A stretch of 64,000 nt of DNA from Streptomyces radiopugnans. Its GTDB lineage: Bacteria; Actinomycetota; Actinomycetes; Streptomycetales; Streptomycetaceae. Positions 8,555 through 16,376 of the stretch are shown in pieces (the stretch's first letter is position 1; the number at the start of each line of letters is the position of its first letter). Location: NCBI RefSeq assembly GCF_900110735.1, contig NZ_FOET01000010.1, positions 1-64,000 of the forward strand, in the 5' to 3' direction. The notes beneath the pieces were generated by a model. That model was not told where the DNA came from. It made no database searches and was given only the letters and a program-made list of their open reading frames with translations. A program made the position numbers and the translations under genes.

Positions 8555-8584
8555 GCCGGGGAACGCCGGGGAACGCCGGGGAAC
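8555..8584. repeat. Three tandem copies of the 10-mer GCCGGGGAAC
   Basis: Exact copies at 8555-8564, 8565-8574 and 8575-8584, just beyond the stop of the P1 peptidase gene on the minus strand. Confidence 0.85.
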
Positions 8585-8598
8585 GGAGCCACACCGGT

Positions 8599-9660
8599 TC
8601 AGGGGCGGCGGTAGAGGTCGTGGTACGCCGGGAACACCCCGCCCGGGCCGTCCACGCCCTCCGCGGCCCGTACCGCTTTGACCACCGCCCGCGTCAGGGT
8701 GTCGGCCCCGGCCGCCAGCACGTCGTTGACCTCCTCCGCCTCCAGCCGGCGTGCGCCGGTGGACAGGGCGAAGACGGTGTCCCCGTCGGTGAGCAGGTGC
8801 ACCGGGCGGACCGCGCGGGCCAGCCCGTCGTGGGAGGTGCCCGCCAGCTTCTGCGCCTGGGCGGGGGTGAGCTGCGCGTCGGTGGCCACCACGGCCAGCG
8901 TGGTGTTGAGCGGCGGCCGTACGGAGGCGGCCGAACGGCGCTCCGACTCCTGCTGGGCGGCGGCCAGGGACCGCAGCGCCTCGGCGTGCTCGGCTTCGGA
9001 GGGGAAGACCGGACGCCTGCCGTACAGCTCGCCGTAGAGCGCGCCGGTGGCCGGGTCCAGAGTCGAGCCCACCGCGTTGACCACGGCCAGCGCACCCACC
9101 GTGGTGCCCGAGGGCAGGACCGTGCTCGCGGTGCCCACGCCGCCCTTGAGCCCGCCGGCCACAGCCCCCGCACCGGCCCCGACGTTGCCCTGGGGGACCG
9201 GCTCGCCGACGCTCGTACGGGCGGCCGCCTCGGCCGCCTCCCGGCCGAGCGCCGCGTCGGGACGGGCCCGCCAGGAGCCGCCCCGGCCCAGGTCGAAGAG
9301 ACACGCGGCCGGGACCACGGGCACCACCTGGTCCGGCTCCGGGCCCACGGGGAAGCCCCTGCCGCGCTCCTCCAGCCAGGCCGTCACCCCGCAGGCGGCG
9401 TCCAGCCCGAAGGCGCTGCCCCCGGTCAGCACCACGGCGTCGATGCGCTCCACCAGATTGCGCGGGTCCAGGGCGTCGGTCTCCCGGGTGCCGGGCCCGC
9501 CGCCCCGCACGTCCACGGCGGCGGTCGCCCCGCCCTCCGGGGCGAGGACCACGGTCGTGCCCGTCAGCCAGCCGTCGCCGATCCGCTGTGCGTGGCCGAC
9601 CCGCAGGCCCTGGACATCCGTCAGTGCGTCGTTGACCCTCGAGGCGTTCATGGAGGCCAT
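8599..9660 (-). CDS. P1/S58 (DmpA-type) Ntn-fold peptidase
   Basis: A 353-aa member of the DmpA/L-aminopeptidase-D-esterase family (N-terminal-nucleophile-like fold, autoprocessed). TDVQGLRVGHAQ near the N-terminus is the family opening motif, and VVLTGGSAFGLDAACGV and GNVGAGAGAVAGGLKGG are conserved. The presumed nucleophile is a Thr in NTTLAVVATDA, at the start of the small subunit after self-cleavage. Start: ATG at 9660 with GGGAGGAGG just upstream; a second in-frame ATG at 9651 is possible. It is divergent from a 69-aa conserved protein gene 45 bp away. Confidence 0.88.
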   Translation of the reverse strand: MASMNASRVNDALTDVQGLRVGHAQRIGDGWLTGTTVVLAPEGGATAAVDVRGGGPGTRETDALDPRNLVERIDAVVLTGGSAFGLDAACGVTAWLEERGRGFPVGPEPDQVVPVVPAACLFDLGRGGSWRARPDAALGREAAEAAARTSVGEPVPQGNVGAGAGAVAGGLKGGVGTASTVLPSGTTVGALAVVNAVGSTLDPATGALYGELYGRRPVFPSEAEHAEALRSLAAAQQESERRSAASVRPPLNTTLAVVATDAQLTPAQAQKLAGTSHDGLARAVRPVHLLTDGDTVFALSTGARRLEAEEVNDVLAAGADTLTRAVVKAVRAAEGVDGPGGVFPAYHDLYRRP

Positions 9661-9705
9661 GATCCTCCTCCCGGGCGCGGGCCGGGGCCGCCGTACTCTG
9701 GAGGG

Positions 9706-9915
9706 ATGAGCACCCCCGCCACCCCCGGCGCCGCCTCCGGCCACGGTGCCGCGCCCCGCGACCCGGCCTCCGCGCTGGACTTCTCCGACCCGCTGAGCCG
9801 GCCCTCGGCCGACGACACCGACCGCGGCTGGGGCGAGCGCCCGGAGGCGGGCGGCGAAGGCGGTGCTGCCGATCTGGCCCGCTTCCTGGACGAGAAGCCA
9901 CCGCACCATCTGTGA
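9706..9915 (+). CDS. Small conserved actinobacterial protein of unknown function
   Basis: A 69-aa hydrophilic protein. The C-terminal half (DTDRGWGERP ... DLARFLDEKPPHHL) looks like a short conserved motif seen in streptomycete genomes next to mscL and the P1 peptidase; the N-terminus is Ala/Pro-rich and probably disordered. ATG at 9706 is immediately preceded by GGAGGG, an unusually short spacing. It has no transmembrane segment or signal. Function unknown. Confidence 0.6.
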   Translation: MSTPATPGAASGHGAAPRDPASALDFSDPLSRPSADDTDRGWGERPEAGGEGGAADLARFLDEKPPHHL

Positions 9916-9938
9916 GGCGCTCCGGGGAACGCCCCGGG

Positions 9939-10532
9939 TCAGGCCTTCCCGGAGGGACCTCCGGACGTACCCCCGGATGTACCGGACGGCCCCTCGGAGC
10001 CCGGCCGGGCACCGCCGCCCCCGGAGGCACTGCGCTGTGCCGCCAGAAGGGCGGCGTCGGGGGCGCTGTTGCCGTCGCGCTGGGCCAGCAGCGCGTCGCG
10101 GATCTCGATGAGCAGCTCCACCTCGGTCCTCTGGGCCGGAGTCGCGGCCGCTTCCGCCGCCTCCTGGGCGCTCAGCGCGTCCAGCCGCTCCTTGAACTTG
10201 TTCATCGGCACGATCATCAGGAAGTAGACGACCGCGGCGGTGATCAGGAAGGTCAGGGCGGCGCTCAGCACCAAGCCCCACTTGATCGCGATACCGCTGA
10301 CGGCCGCACCGGTCGCCACATCGAACTCGCACGGGCCCTGGAGGCAGGACTGGTAGCGGTCGAGGTCCTTGGGACCGATGGAGCCCACCACCGGGTTGAT
10401 GACACCCTCCACCACCGAGTTCACGATCTTGGTGAAGGCCGCCCCGATGACGACGGCAACGGCCAGATCGACCACGTTGCCCCGCATCAGGAATGACCTG
10501 AACCCGGTCAGGACGCCCTGCTTCTCGCTCAA
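9939..10532 (-). CDS. mscL: Large-conductance mechanosensitive channel MscL
   Basis: A 197-aa pentameric tension-gated channel that releases solutes on hypo-osmotic shock. FLMRGNVVDLAVAVVIGAAF at about residues 11-30 is the pore-lining first helix with the amphipathic N-terminus; the second helix is LVLSAALTFLITAAVVYFLM (about 81-100). The C-terminal bundle is followed by a Gly/Ser-rich tail longer than usual. Start is TTG at 10532 (LSEKQGVL...), with GGAGAGAGG upstream; the upstream extension from other starts is not conserved. Confidence 0.92.
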   Translation of the reverse strand: MSEKQGVLTGFRSFLMRGNVVDLAVAVVIGAAFTKIVNSVVEGVINPVVGSIGPKDLDRYQSCLQGPCEFDVATGAAVSGIAIKWGLVLSAALTFLITAAVVYFLMIVPMNKFKERLDALSAQEAAEAAATPAQRTEVELLIEIRDALLAQRDGNSAPDAALLAAQRSASGGGGARPGSEGPSGTSGGTSGGPSGKA

Positions 10533-10639
10533 CGGACTGCCTCTCTCCGCACACGTGCTCCGGCCTCCGCCGGGTGAACGCAGCACACGCTGCACGAACT
10601 CCGCGCGGGCTGTCCAGTCCGGCCCCCGGAGGGCGGTGG

Positions 10640-11338
10640 TCAGCACAGTGTCACCGCCAGATGGGAGTGCGCCGCCGCTCCGGCGAGCCGGGCGGCCGTA
10701 GGCCGGGGCACCGAGAGCACCACCAGCGCCCCCTCCTGGCCGCCGGAGCCCGCCTCCGGGCCGGAGGCCGGATCCGGTACGGCCGCCACCGGCACGTTCC
10801 GGGCGATGGTCCGCGCGCGATCCACCGGACCGGCGTCCGGGGCGCCGGCGGGTGTGGCCAGCACGTCCACCCTGTCCCCGGGGCGCAGCAGTCGCACCGC
10901 CTCAGCGTCCGGGATCCGCACCGGGGCGTCCACCGTCGTGCCGTCCTCCCTCTCGTCCGGGGACGCGGGCGGGGCCGGGCCCGCCGGTGCTTCTCCGGAC
11001 GCGGGCCGGGCCGCCGGGAGCGCGCGGCGCCCGTCTCCGCCCACGTCTCCAGGCGCTCCCCAGAGGGCCGCGCCCGCGGAGACGACGGCCAGCAGCAGCG
11101 CCACCGTCCGGAACCACCGGCCCGCCGCCCGGAGGGGGCCGAGGGGGCCCCGCCCGGCACGCACCGGCTCGAACTCCGGCACGGGACCGGCGGCTGGAGG
11201 GCACGACGGTGGAGGAGGACAGTGGGGCGTGGAGAGGGAGGGGGACGGAGGGGGAGCGGAGGAAGGACAGGACGACGAGGGCGAGAGGGGTGGGAAGGGC
11301 GTGGCAGGGGGTGCGGACTGAAGGGACGAAGAGGACAT
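10640..11338 (-). CDS. SAF-domain membrane-anchored protein (CpaB/RcpC-like)
   Basis: A 232-aa protein with a long Ser/Pro-rich cytoplasmic N-terminus, one transmembrane helix (WFRTVALLLAVVSAGAALWGA, about residues 80-100), and an exterior SAF/RcpC-type domain (VRLLRPGDRVDVLATP, VPVAAVP, VVLSVPRPTAARLAGAA). SAF domains occur in Flp-pilus assembly protein CpaB, but no tad/flp pilus genes are nearby, so its role is unclear. ATG at 11338 has AAGG 11 nt upstream; an in-frame GTG at 11347 is an alternative. Confidence 0.75.
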   Translation of the reverse strand: MSSSSLQSAPPATPFPPLSPSSSCPSSAPPPSPSLSTPHCPPPPSCPPAAGPVPEFEPVRAGRGPLGPLRAAGRWFRTVALLLAVVSAGAALWGAPGDVGGDGRRALPAARPASGEAPAGPAPPASPDEREDGTTVDAPVRIPDAEAVRLLRPGDRVDVLATPAGAPDAGPVDRARTIARNVPVAAVPDPASGPEAGSGGQEGALVVLSVPRPTAARLAGAAAHSHLAVTLC

Positions 11339-11586
11339 CGGGGTCACCGCCTTGTGCTGGAAGCACCCCAACGATGTCCGGCCCCGCGGGAATCCGCCGG
11401 GCCCTGTGGGCTACCCACCGGTTGTGGACAACTCGCTCACCCACACGAGGCACAGGAACCGCGTAAGCCGCACGAGCAGCACAAGCCGCACGAGCAGCAC
11501 AAGCCGCACGGCCCCCTGTGTCACCCCGGGCCGTCCCCACCGCCCGCCGCTCCCGCGGCGCCACCGGCCGGCTCCCGGAGAACCCC

Positions 11587-12417
11587 CTAGGGAAGCTCGA
11601 TCCCCAGGTTCAGCCCGTCCAGCGCCGTCGCGCAGGCGCAGTCCCGCTCCGCCGGCAGCCCGGCCACCGTGTCGAAGAGCACCTCGCGCAGCCGCCCGAC
11701 GTTCTGCGCGAAGACCTGGAGCACCTCCTCGTGCGAGACGCCCTCGCCGGTCCCGGCGCCGGCGTCCAGGTCGGTGACCAGCGCCAACGAGGAGTAGCAC
11801 AGGCCCAGTTCGCGGGCGAGGACGGCCTCGGGGTGCCCGGTCATCCCGACCACCGACCAGCCCTGCGCCGCGTGCCAGCGCGACTCCGCGCGGGTCGAGA
11901 AGCGCGGCCCCTCGATCACCACCATGGTGCCGCCGTCCACCGGCTCCCAGCCGCGCCCGCGCGCGGCCGCGACGGCCGCCGCCCGGCCCGCCTCGCAGTA
12001 GGGGTCGGCGAAGGACAGGTGCACCACGTTCGGCACCGTGCCGTCGGGCAGCGCCTCGCCGTCGTAGTAGGTCTGGACGCGCGACTTGGTGCGGTCCACG
12101 AGCTGGTCCGGCACCACCAGCGTGCCGGGCCCGTACTCGGGCCGCAGACCGCCCACCGCGCACGGCCCCAGCACCCGCCGTACGCCGACCGAGCGCAGGG
12201 CCCACAGGTTGGCCCGGTAGTTGATGCGGTGCGGGGGCAGATGGTGCTTGCGGCCGTGCCGGGGCAGGAAGGCCACCCGGCGCCCGGCGATCTCGCCGAT
12301 GAAGAGGGAGTCGCTGGGCTCGCCGTACGGCGTGTCCACCGCGACCTCCATCACGTCGTCCAGGAACGAGTAGAACCCGGATCCGCCGATGACGCCTGTC
12401 TCCGCCTGTGCGCTCAT
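11587..12417 (-). CDS. S-methyl-5'-thioadenosine (or purine) phosphorylase
   Basis: A 276-aa PNP/MTAP family enzyme that splits methylthioadenosine to adenine and methylthioribose-1-phosphate, the first step of methionine salvage. Evidence is the N-terminal GVIGGSGFY, the phosphate-binding RHGRKHHLPPHRINYRAN segment (read in parts), EGPRFSTRAES and MTGHPEAVLARELG. NPEAVLA-type ligands in the base pocket cannot separate MTAP from MTIP or 6-oxo-purine phosphorylase with certainty. The ATG at 12417 lacks a Shine-Dalgarno and follows a TAGTGT box by 8 nt, suggesting a leaderless mRNA. Confidence 0.85.
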   Translation of the reverse strand: MSAQAETGVIGGSGFYSFLDDVMEVAVDTPYGEPSDSLFIGEIAGRRVAFLPRHGRKHHLPPHRINYRANLWALRSVGVRRVLGPCAVGGLRPEYGPGTLVVPDQLVDRTKSRVQTYYDGEALPDGTVPNVVHLSFADPYCEAGRAAAVAAARGRGWEPVDGGTMVVIEGPRFSTRAESRWHAAQGWSVVGMTGHPEAVLARELGLCYSSLALVTDLDAGAGTGEGVSHEEVLQVFAQNVGRLREVLFDTVAGLPAERDCACATALDGLNLGIELP

Positions 12418-12425
12418 GGCCGAAC

Positions 12426-12431
12426 ACACTA
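12426..12431 (-). promoter_or_regulatory. -10 box TAGTGT, leaderless MTA phosphorylase
   Basis: TAGTGT ends 8 nt before the ATG; no Shine-Dalgarno is present. Confidence 0.5.
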
Positions 12432-12520
12432 GCCCCCGACGCCGCGGCCCCGTGGCGGTGCGTACCGCGACGGGGCCGGGACAGGCGGGTTCCGGCCCCG
12501 GGCCGGAGGGCGGGACCGGG

Positions 12521-12844
12521 TCAGGCCGCCGAGGAGCCGGCCTTGGACGACGAACCGCCGGACGAGCCCGAGCTCTTCTCGGAGGAAGAGGAGGCAGACG
12601 AAGACGACGACGCCGCGGACGAAGACGACGACGGAGAAGAGGACGACGACGGGCTGCCGGACGAGGAGCCGCGGCTGTCGTTCCGGTAGAAGCCGGAGCC
12701 CTTGAAGACGATGCCGACCGCGGAGAACACCTTCTTCAGGCGGCCCTTGCAGCTCGGGCACTCGGTGAGTGCGTCGTCGGTGAACTTCTGAACCGCTTCC
12801 AGGCCCTCGCCGCACTCGGTGCACTGGTACTGATAGGTCGGCAC
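12521..12844 (-). CDS. ruc: FmdB-family zinc-ribbon protein, probable Ruc-type redox-regulated chaperone
   Basis: A 107-aa protein with an N-terminal FmdB zinc ribbon (CTEC at residues 8-11 and CPSC at 29-32 form the four-Cys site) and a C-terminal, almost purely Ser/Gly/Ala low-complexity tail of about 45 residues. This architecture and the location near 5-FCL and galU match M. tuberculosis Rv0991c (Ruc), a chaperone activated when oxidation releases zinc from the cysteines, with a disordered C-terminus, and repressed by HrcA. Consistent with that, a CIRCE element sits directly upstream. GTG start at 12844 follows GGAGGAGCAA. Confidence 0.82.
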   Translation of the reverse strand: MPTYQYQCTECGEGLEAVQKFTDDALTECPSCKGRLKKVFSAVGIVFKGSGFYRNDSRGSSSGSPSSSSSPSSSSSAASSSSSASSSSEKSSGSSGGSSSKAGSSAA

Positions 12845-12853
12845 TTGCTCCTC

Positions 12854-12880
12854 CTGGCACTCTTCCCTGTGGAGTGCTAA
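12854..12880 (-). promoter_or_regulatory. CIRCE element (HrcA operator) upstream of ruc-like gene
   Basis: Read on the gene strand: TTAGCACTC, 9 nt, GAGTGCCAG. The first half is a perfect match to the CIRCE consensus TTAGCACTC-N9-GAGTGCTAA; the second differs at two positions but is the form common in actinobacteria. It ends 10 nt before the GTG and adjoins the Shine-Dalgarno, so HrcA binding should block transcription; heat shock would induce the gene. Confidence 0.85.
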
Positions 12881-12989
12881 CGACGCACCATGGTGCAGTA
12901 TTCCGGCGGCTTAGTCCACCGGGAGCGGCGGACGGTGACCCTCGCCACGCCCCGGCGCCCCTTCTCCGTCCTCCGTCCGGCGCCCTCCG

Positions 12990-14360
12990 TCACCCGGTTC
13001 GCGGCCCCTCCCCGTCGCCCGGTCGCCGGTCGCCCGGCCGCCCGTCGCCGGCCTTCCCGCCGTCCGTCTGCCCGTCCCCCTCCTGTCCGCCGTCCGGCTT
13101 CAGCCATCCGCGCAGTGCCGCCACCGTCACCAGCGCCAGCGCTGTGGCGGCCAGCGGCACCGTGAATCCGGCGCTCGCCCCGAAGCCGTCCGTCAGCTGC
13201 CCGGCGGCCGACGCGGCGACGGCCTGCCCCAGCGCCACCGCACCGGCCATCCAGGTGAACGCCTCGGTGCGCACACCCGCCGGAACCAGCCGCTCCACCA
13301 GGGTGAAGCCGGTGATCAGACTCGGCGCGATGCCCATGCCGGTCAGCAGCCCGAGGACGGCCAGCAGCGGGACCACGTCCACCGCCCACAGGGGCGCGGT
13401 GGTCAGCGTCAGCAGCGCGTACGCCGCCAGCAGCCGGCGCTGCGGGGCCGAGCGCCAGGTCAGGGCGCCGAAGACGAGACCGGCGAGCATGTTGCCCGCG
13501 GCGAAGATCCCGTACAGCACGCCGTTGAGGCCCGGCTGCCCGATGGAGTCGGTGAAGGCGGCCATCGACACCTGCATCCCGCCGAAGACCGCGCCGATGC
13601 CCAGGAAGGCGACGATCAGCACCCGTACGCCCGGAACCGACAGCGCCGAGGCGTGCGGCGCGCCGTCCGCTCCCCGGGCGCGGCGGTGGGCGGGGGGCGC
13701 GGTACGGCGCTGGGCCGCGAAGAGCAGTCCGCCGACGACGGTCAGGGCCGCCTCGGCGGCCAGCCCGGCGGCCGGGTGCACCCCGGTGCACAGGGCGGTG
13801 GCCAGGACCGGGCCGATGACGAAGGTGAGCTCGTCGGTGACCGACTCGAACGCCGCCGCCGTCGACAGCAGCCGGGCCCCGCCCGGCCCGCCCGGCGGGC
13901 CCGATCCGTCCGGTGAGCCCGGCCCGCCCCTGAGCAGGTGCGCCCAGCGGGCCCGCACCATCGGGCCGACCTGCGGCACCGAGGCGCCGGCCGGCACGGC
14001 CGCCAGCAGCAGTGCCCACAGCGGCGCCCGGGACAGCGCCAGGGCCGCCAGTACGCCCACGGCCGCGGCGTGCAGCAGCACCCCGGGCACCAGGACCGCG
14101 CGCTGGCCGAAGCGGTCGGCGAGCCGGCCGCTGCGGGGTGCGAACAGGGCCATCGACACGCCGGTCACGGCGGAGACGGCGCCCGCCGTGCCGAACGATC
14201 CGGTGGTGTCCTCGACCAGCAGCACGATGCCGAGCGTCAGCATCGCGAAGGGCTGGCGGGCCAGGAAGCCGGGCAGCAGGAACGTCCACGCACCGGGCGT
14301 GCGCAGCAGGTCCCGGTAGCCGGGCTTCCGGTTCGTGACGGGAGTGACCGTGGTGGCCAC
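12990..14360 (-). CDS. Major facilitator superfamily transporter
   Basis: A 456-aa protein with about twelve hydrophobic segments and the MFS loop 2-3 motif (GRLADRFGQRAVL, about residues 75-87). The cytoplasmic central loop is Gly/Pro-rich (near GGPGSPDGSGPPGG), and the C-terminus ends in a hydrophilic Gly/Asp tail with repeated DGxxGD motifs. GTG at 14360 has AGAAAGG 7 nt upstream. The substrate cannot be predicted; no resistance or biosynthetic gene adjoins it. Confidence 0.85.
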   Translation of the reverse strand: MATTVTPVTNRKPGYRDLLRTPGAWTFLLPGFLARQPFAMLTLGIVLLVEDTTGSFGTAGAVSAVTGVSMALFAPRSGRLADRFGQRAVLVPGVLLHAAAVGVLAALALSRAPLWALLLAAVPAGASVPQVGPMVRARWAHLLRGGPGSPDGSGPPGGPGGARLLSTAAAFESVTDELTFVIGPVLATALCTGVHPAAGLAAEAALTVVGGLLFAAQRRTAPPAHRRARGADGAPHASALSVPGVRVLIVAFLGIGAVFGGMQVSMAAFTDSIGQPGLNGVLYGIFAAGNMLAGLVFGALTWRSAPQRRLLAAYALLTLTTAPLWAVDVVPLLAVLGLLTGMGIAPSLITGFTLVERLVPAGVRTEAFTWMAGAVALGQAVAASAAGQLTDGFGASAGFTVPLAATALALVTVAALRGWLKPDGGQEGDGQTDGGKAGDGRPGDRRPGDGEGPRTG

Positions 14361-14674
14361 GGCCGTACCTTTCTGCCGCCTGGTAGCGCGCCGCGGGCCG
14401 TACGGCGCGCGGTGTCGCGGTACGGCGGTGGCACGCCGAAGGCCGTCCTCTCGCACGGACCGCGGCGTGTGGTCGCCCGGGCGGCCGTGCCGGCCCTGCA
14501 TCAGGCGGGGTCGAAACTCCGGTAGCTCCGAAAGTCGGACAAACGTACGGCCTCAGGGTAGCCGATCACCCCGCAGGCCCGGTCGCGCCCCGCCCGTGCC
14601 CCCGCCGTGCCCGCCCTCGTTCCGCCGTCCCACCGCCCCGCCCCGCCCCGCCTTCGTCCCCGTCCCCGCCCGCC
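14361..14674. other. 314-bp intergenic region
   Basis: Upstream region of the MFS gene and downstream of the antiporter gene (both minus strand). The right part is a C-rich stretch with tandem CCCCG units near 14635-14655. No gene, RNA or clear terminator seen. Confidence 0.5.
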
Positions 14675-16183
14675 TCAGCTCTTCCGCAGCGCCGAGCTGC
14701 CCGCCGTCCCCAGCCAGCCCGCCAGCTTGCCGCCCCGGCCCACGGCCATCAGCCGCCGCTCGGCGGCGTCCCGCACCGCGTCGGTGGCGACCACCAGCAG
14801 TTCGTCGCCGTGCCGCAGGACGGTCGACGGCGAGGGCACGAAACTGCTGCCCTCCCGCACGACCAGGGTGACCGCCGCGCCCTTCGGCAGCCGCAGCTCG
14901 GCCACCTCCACGCCCTGCATGCGCGAGGCGTCGGGGATGGAGACCGCGATCAGATGCCCGCGCAGCCGCTCCAGCGGGGCCGACTCGATGTCCAGGTCCT
15001 GGGTGCCGTCGGCCTTGTCCAGCCCGAGCCGGCGGGCGACCCAGGGCAGGGTCGGCCCCTGGAGCAGGGTGAAGACCACGACCAGCACGAAGACGATGTT
15101 GAAGATCCGCCGGCTGCCCTCCACCTGGCCGACCATGGGGATCGTCGCCAGGATGATCGGCACCGCGCCGCGCAGCCCCGCCCACGACATCAGCGTCTGC
15201 TCCCGCCAGGGGAGCCGGAAGGGCAGGGTGCACAGCACCACGGACACCGGCCGCGCCACCAGCGTCAGCACCAGTCCGACCGCCAGCGCCGCCCAGAAGT
15301 CGCGCAGCAGCTCCGAGGGGGTCGCCAGCAGGCCGAGCAGCACGAACAGGCCGATCTGCGCGATCCACGCCATGCCGTCGGCGAACCCCCGGGTGGCCGG
15401 GCGGTGCGGCAGCCTGGAGTTGCCGAGGACGACCGCGCTGACGTAGACCGCCAGGAACCCGCTGCCCTGCGCCAGTGCGCCCCCGGCGTACGCCAGCACG
15501 CACAGCGCCATCACCGCGATCGGGTACAGGCCGGACGCGGGCAGCGCGACCTGCCGCAGCCCGTACTCGCCCAGCTTGCCGACGGCCAGTCCCACCGCGA
15601 GCCCGATGGCCAGCTGCAGCGCGATCTGCCCGACCAGGACGTACCACGACTCCATCGGGCCGGCCGAGGCGAAGGCGACGACCAGGATCACCACCGGCGC
15701 GTCGTTGAACCCGGACTCCGCCTCCAGCATCCCCGTCAGGCGGGGCGGCAGCGGCACCTTGCGCAGCACGGAGAAGACCGCCGCGGCGTCCGTCGAGGAG
15801 ACGACCGCCCCCATGATCAGCGCCGGCCGCCAGTCCAGCCCCACCAGGTAGTGGGCCCCCGCGGCGGTGACGCCCACGCTGATCGCGACGCCCGCGGTCG
15901 CCAGTACGGCCGCGGCGGGCATCGCCGGGCGGATCTGGCGCCACTTGGTGCCCAGACCGCCCTCGGCGAGGATCACCACGAGCGCCGCGTAGCCCAGCAC
16001 CTGGGTCAGTTCGGCGTTGTCGAACTCGACCCCGAGCCCGTCCTGCCCGATGACGAGTCCGATGCCGAGGTAGATCAGGAGGCTGGGCAGCCCCGTGCGG
16101 GAGGAGAGCCGGACGGCCGCGACGGCGACGAGCAGCACGAGCGCGGAGACCAGCATGAGTTCGTTGAGGCGGTCGACAGTCAG
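14675..16183 (-). CDS. Monovalent cation/H+ antiporter (CPA1/NhaP2-CvrA type) with RCK_C domain
   Basis: About 502 aa. The first 380 residues form a CPA-type antiporter of about 12-13 helices; the active-site region is SSTDAAAVFSVLRK followed by EAESGFNDAPVVI, with the conserved Asp pair. The C-terminal 110 residues form a cytosolic TrkA-C/RCK_C-like regulatory domain (RLPKGAAVTLVVREG, LRHGDELLVVAT). It probably exports K+ or Na+. Start: a CTG at 16183, 7 nt after AAGGA, gives an N-terminus LTVDRLNELM that resembles homologues; the first in-frame ATG (16156) has no Shine-Dalgarno. Start is therefore uncertain by 9 codons. Confidence 0.88.
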   Translation of the reverse strand: MTVDRLNELMLVSALVLLVAVAAVRLSSRTGLPSLLIYLGIGLVIGQDGLGVEFDNAELTQVLGYAALVVILAEGGLGTKWRQIRPAMPAAAVLATAGVAISVGVTAAGAHYLVGLDWRPALIMGAVVSSTDAAAVFSVLRKVPLPPRLTGMLEAESGFNDAPVVILVVAFASAGPMESWYVLVGQIALQLAIGLAVGLAVGKLGEYGLRQVALPASGLYPIAVMALCVLAYAGGALAQGSGFLAVYVSAVVLGNSRLPHRPATRGFADGMAWIAQIGLFVLLGLLATPSELLRDFWAALAVGLVLTLVARPVSVVLCTLPFRLPWREQTLMSWAGLRGAVPIILATIPMVGQVEGSRRIFNIVFVLVVVFTLLQGPTLPWVARRLGLDKADGTQDLDIESAPLERLRGHLIAVSIPDASRMQGVEVAELRLPKGAAVTLVVREGSSFVPSPSTVLRHGDELLVVATDAVRDAAERRLMAVGRGGKLAGWLGTAGSSALRKS

Positions 16184-16376
16184 AAGCCGATCCTTCCGTG
16201 GGCATGCGGAGACGGCGGCCGGGACCCGGCCGCCGGGAAGTCATTACATTGCCTAACAATTTACCATCGCTTGAATCTTCGGCTCCCGATGCGCAGACTC
16301 CCTGCCGACCGGTGACCCGGCTCGTCCTATGGTTGCTCCAGCACCTCTGGTCCCACCCTGCCCTCGAAGGACAGCG

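Noticed and set aside
6653..10030. Very long minus-strand open frame (over 1,100 codons)
   Set aside because: Only its last 174 codons are the real acetyltransferase; the rest runs antisense through hrdD and in the wrong frame through the P1 peptidase gene, an artefact of high GC.
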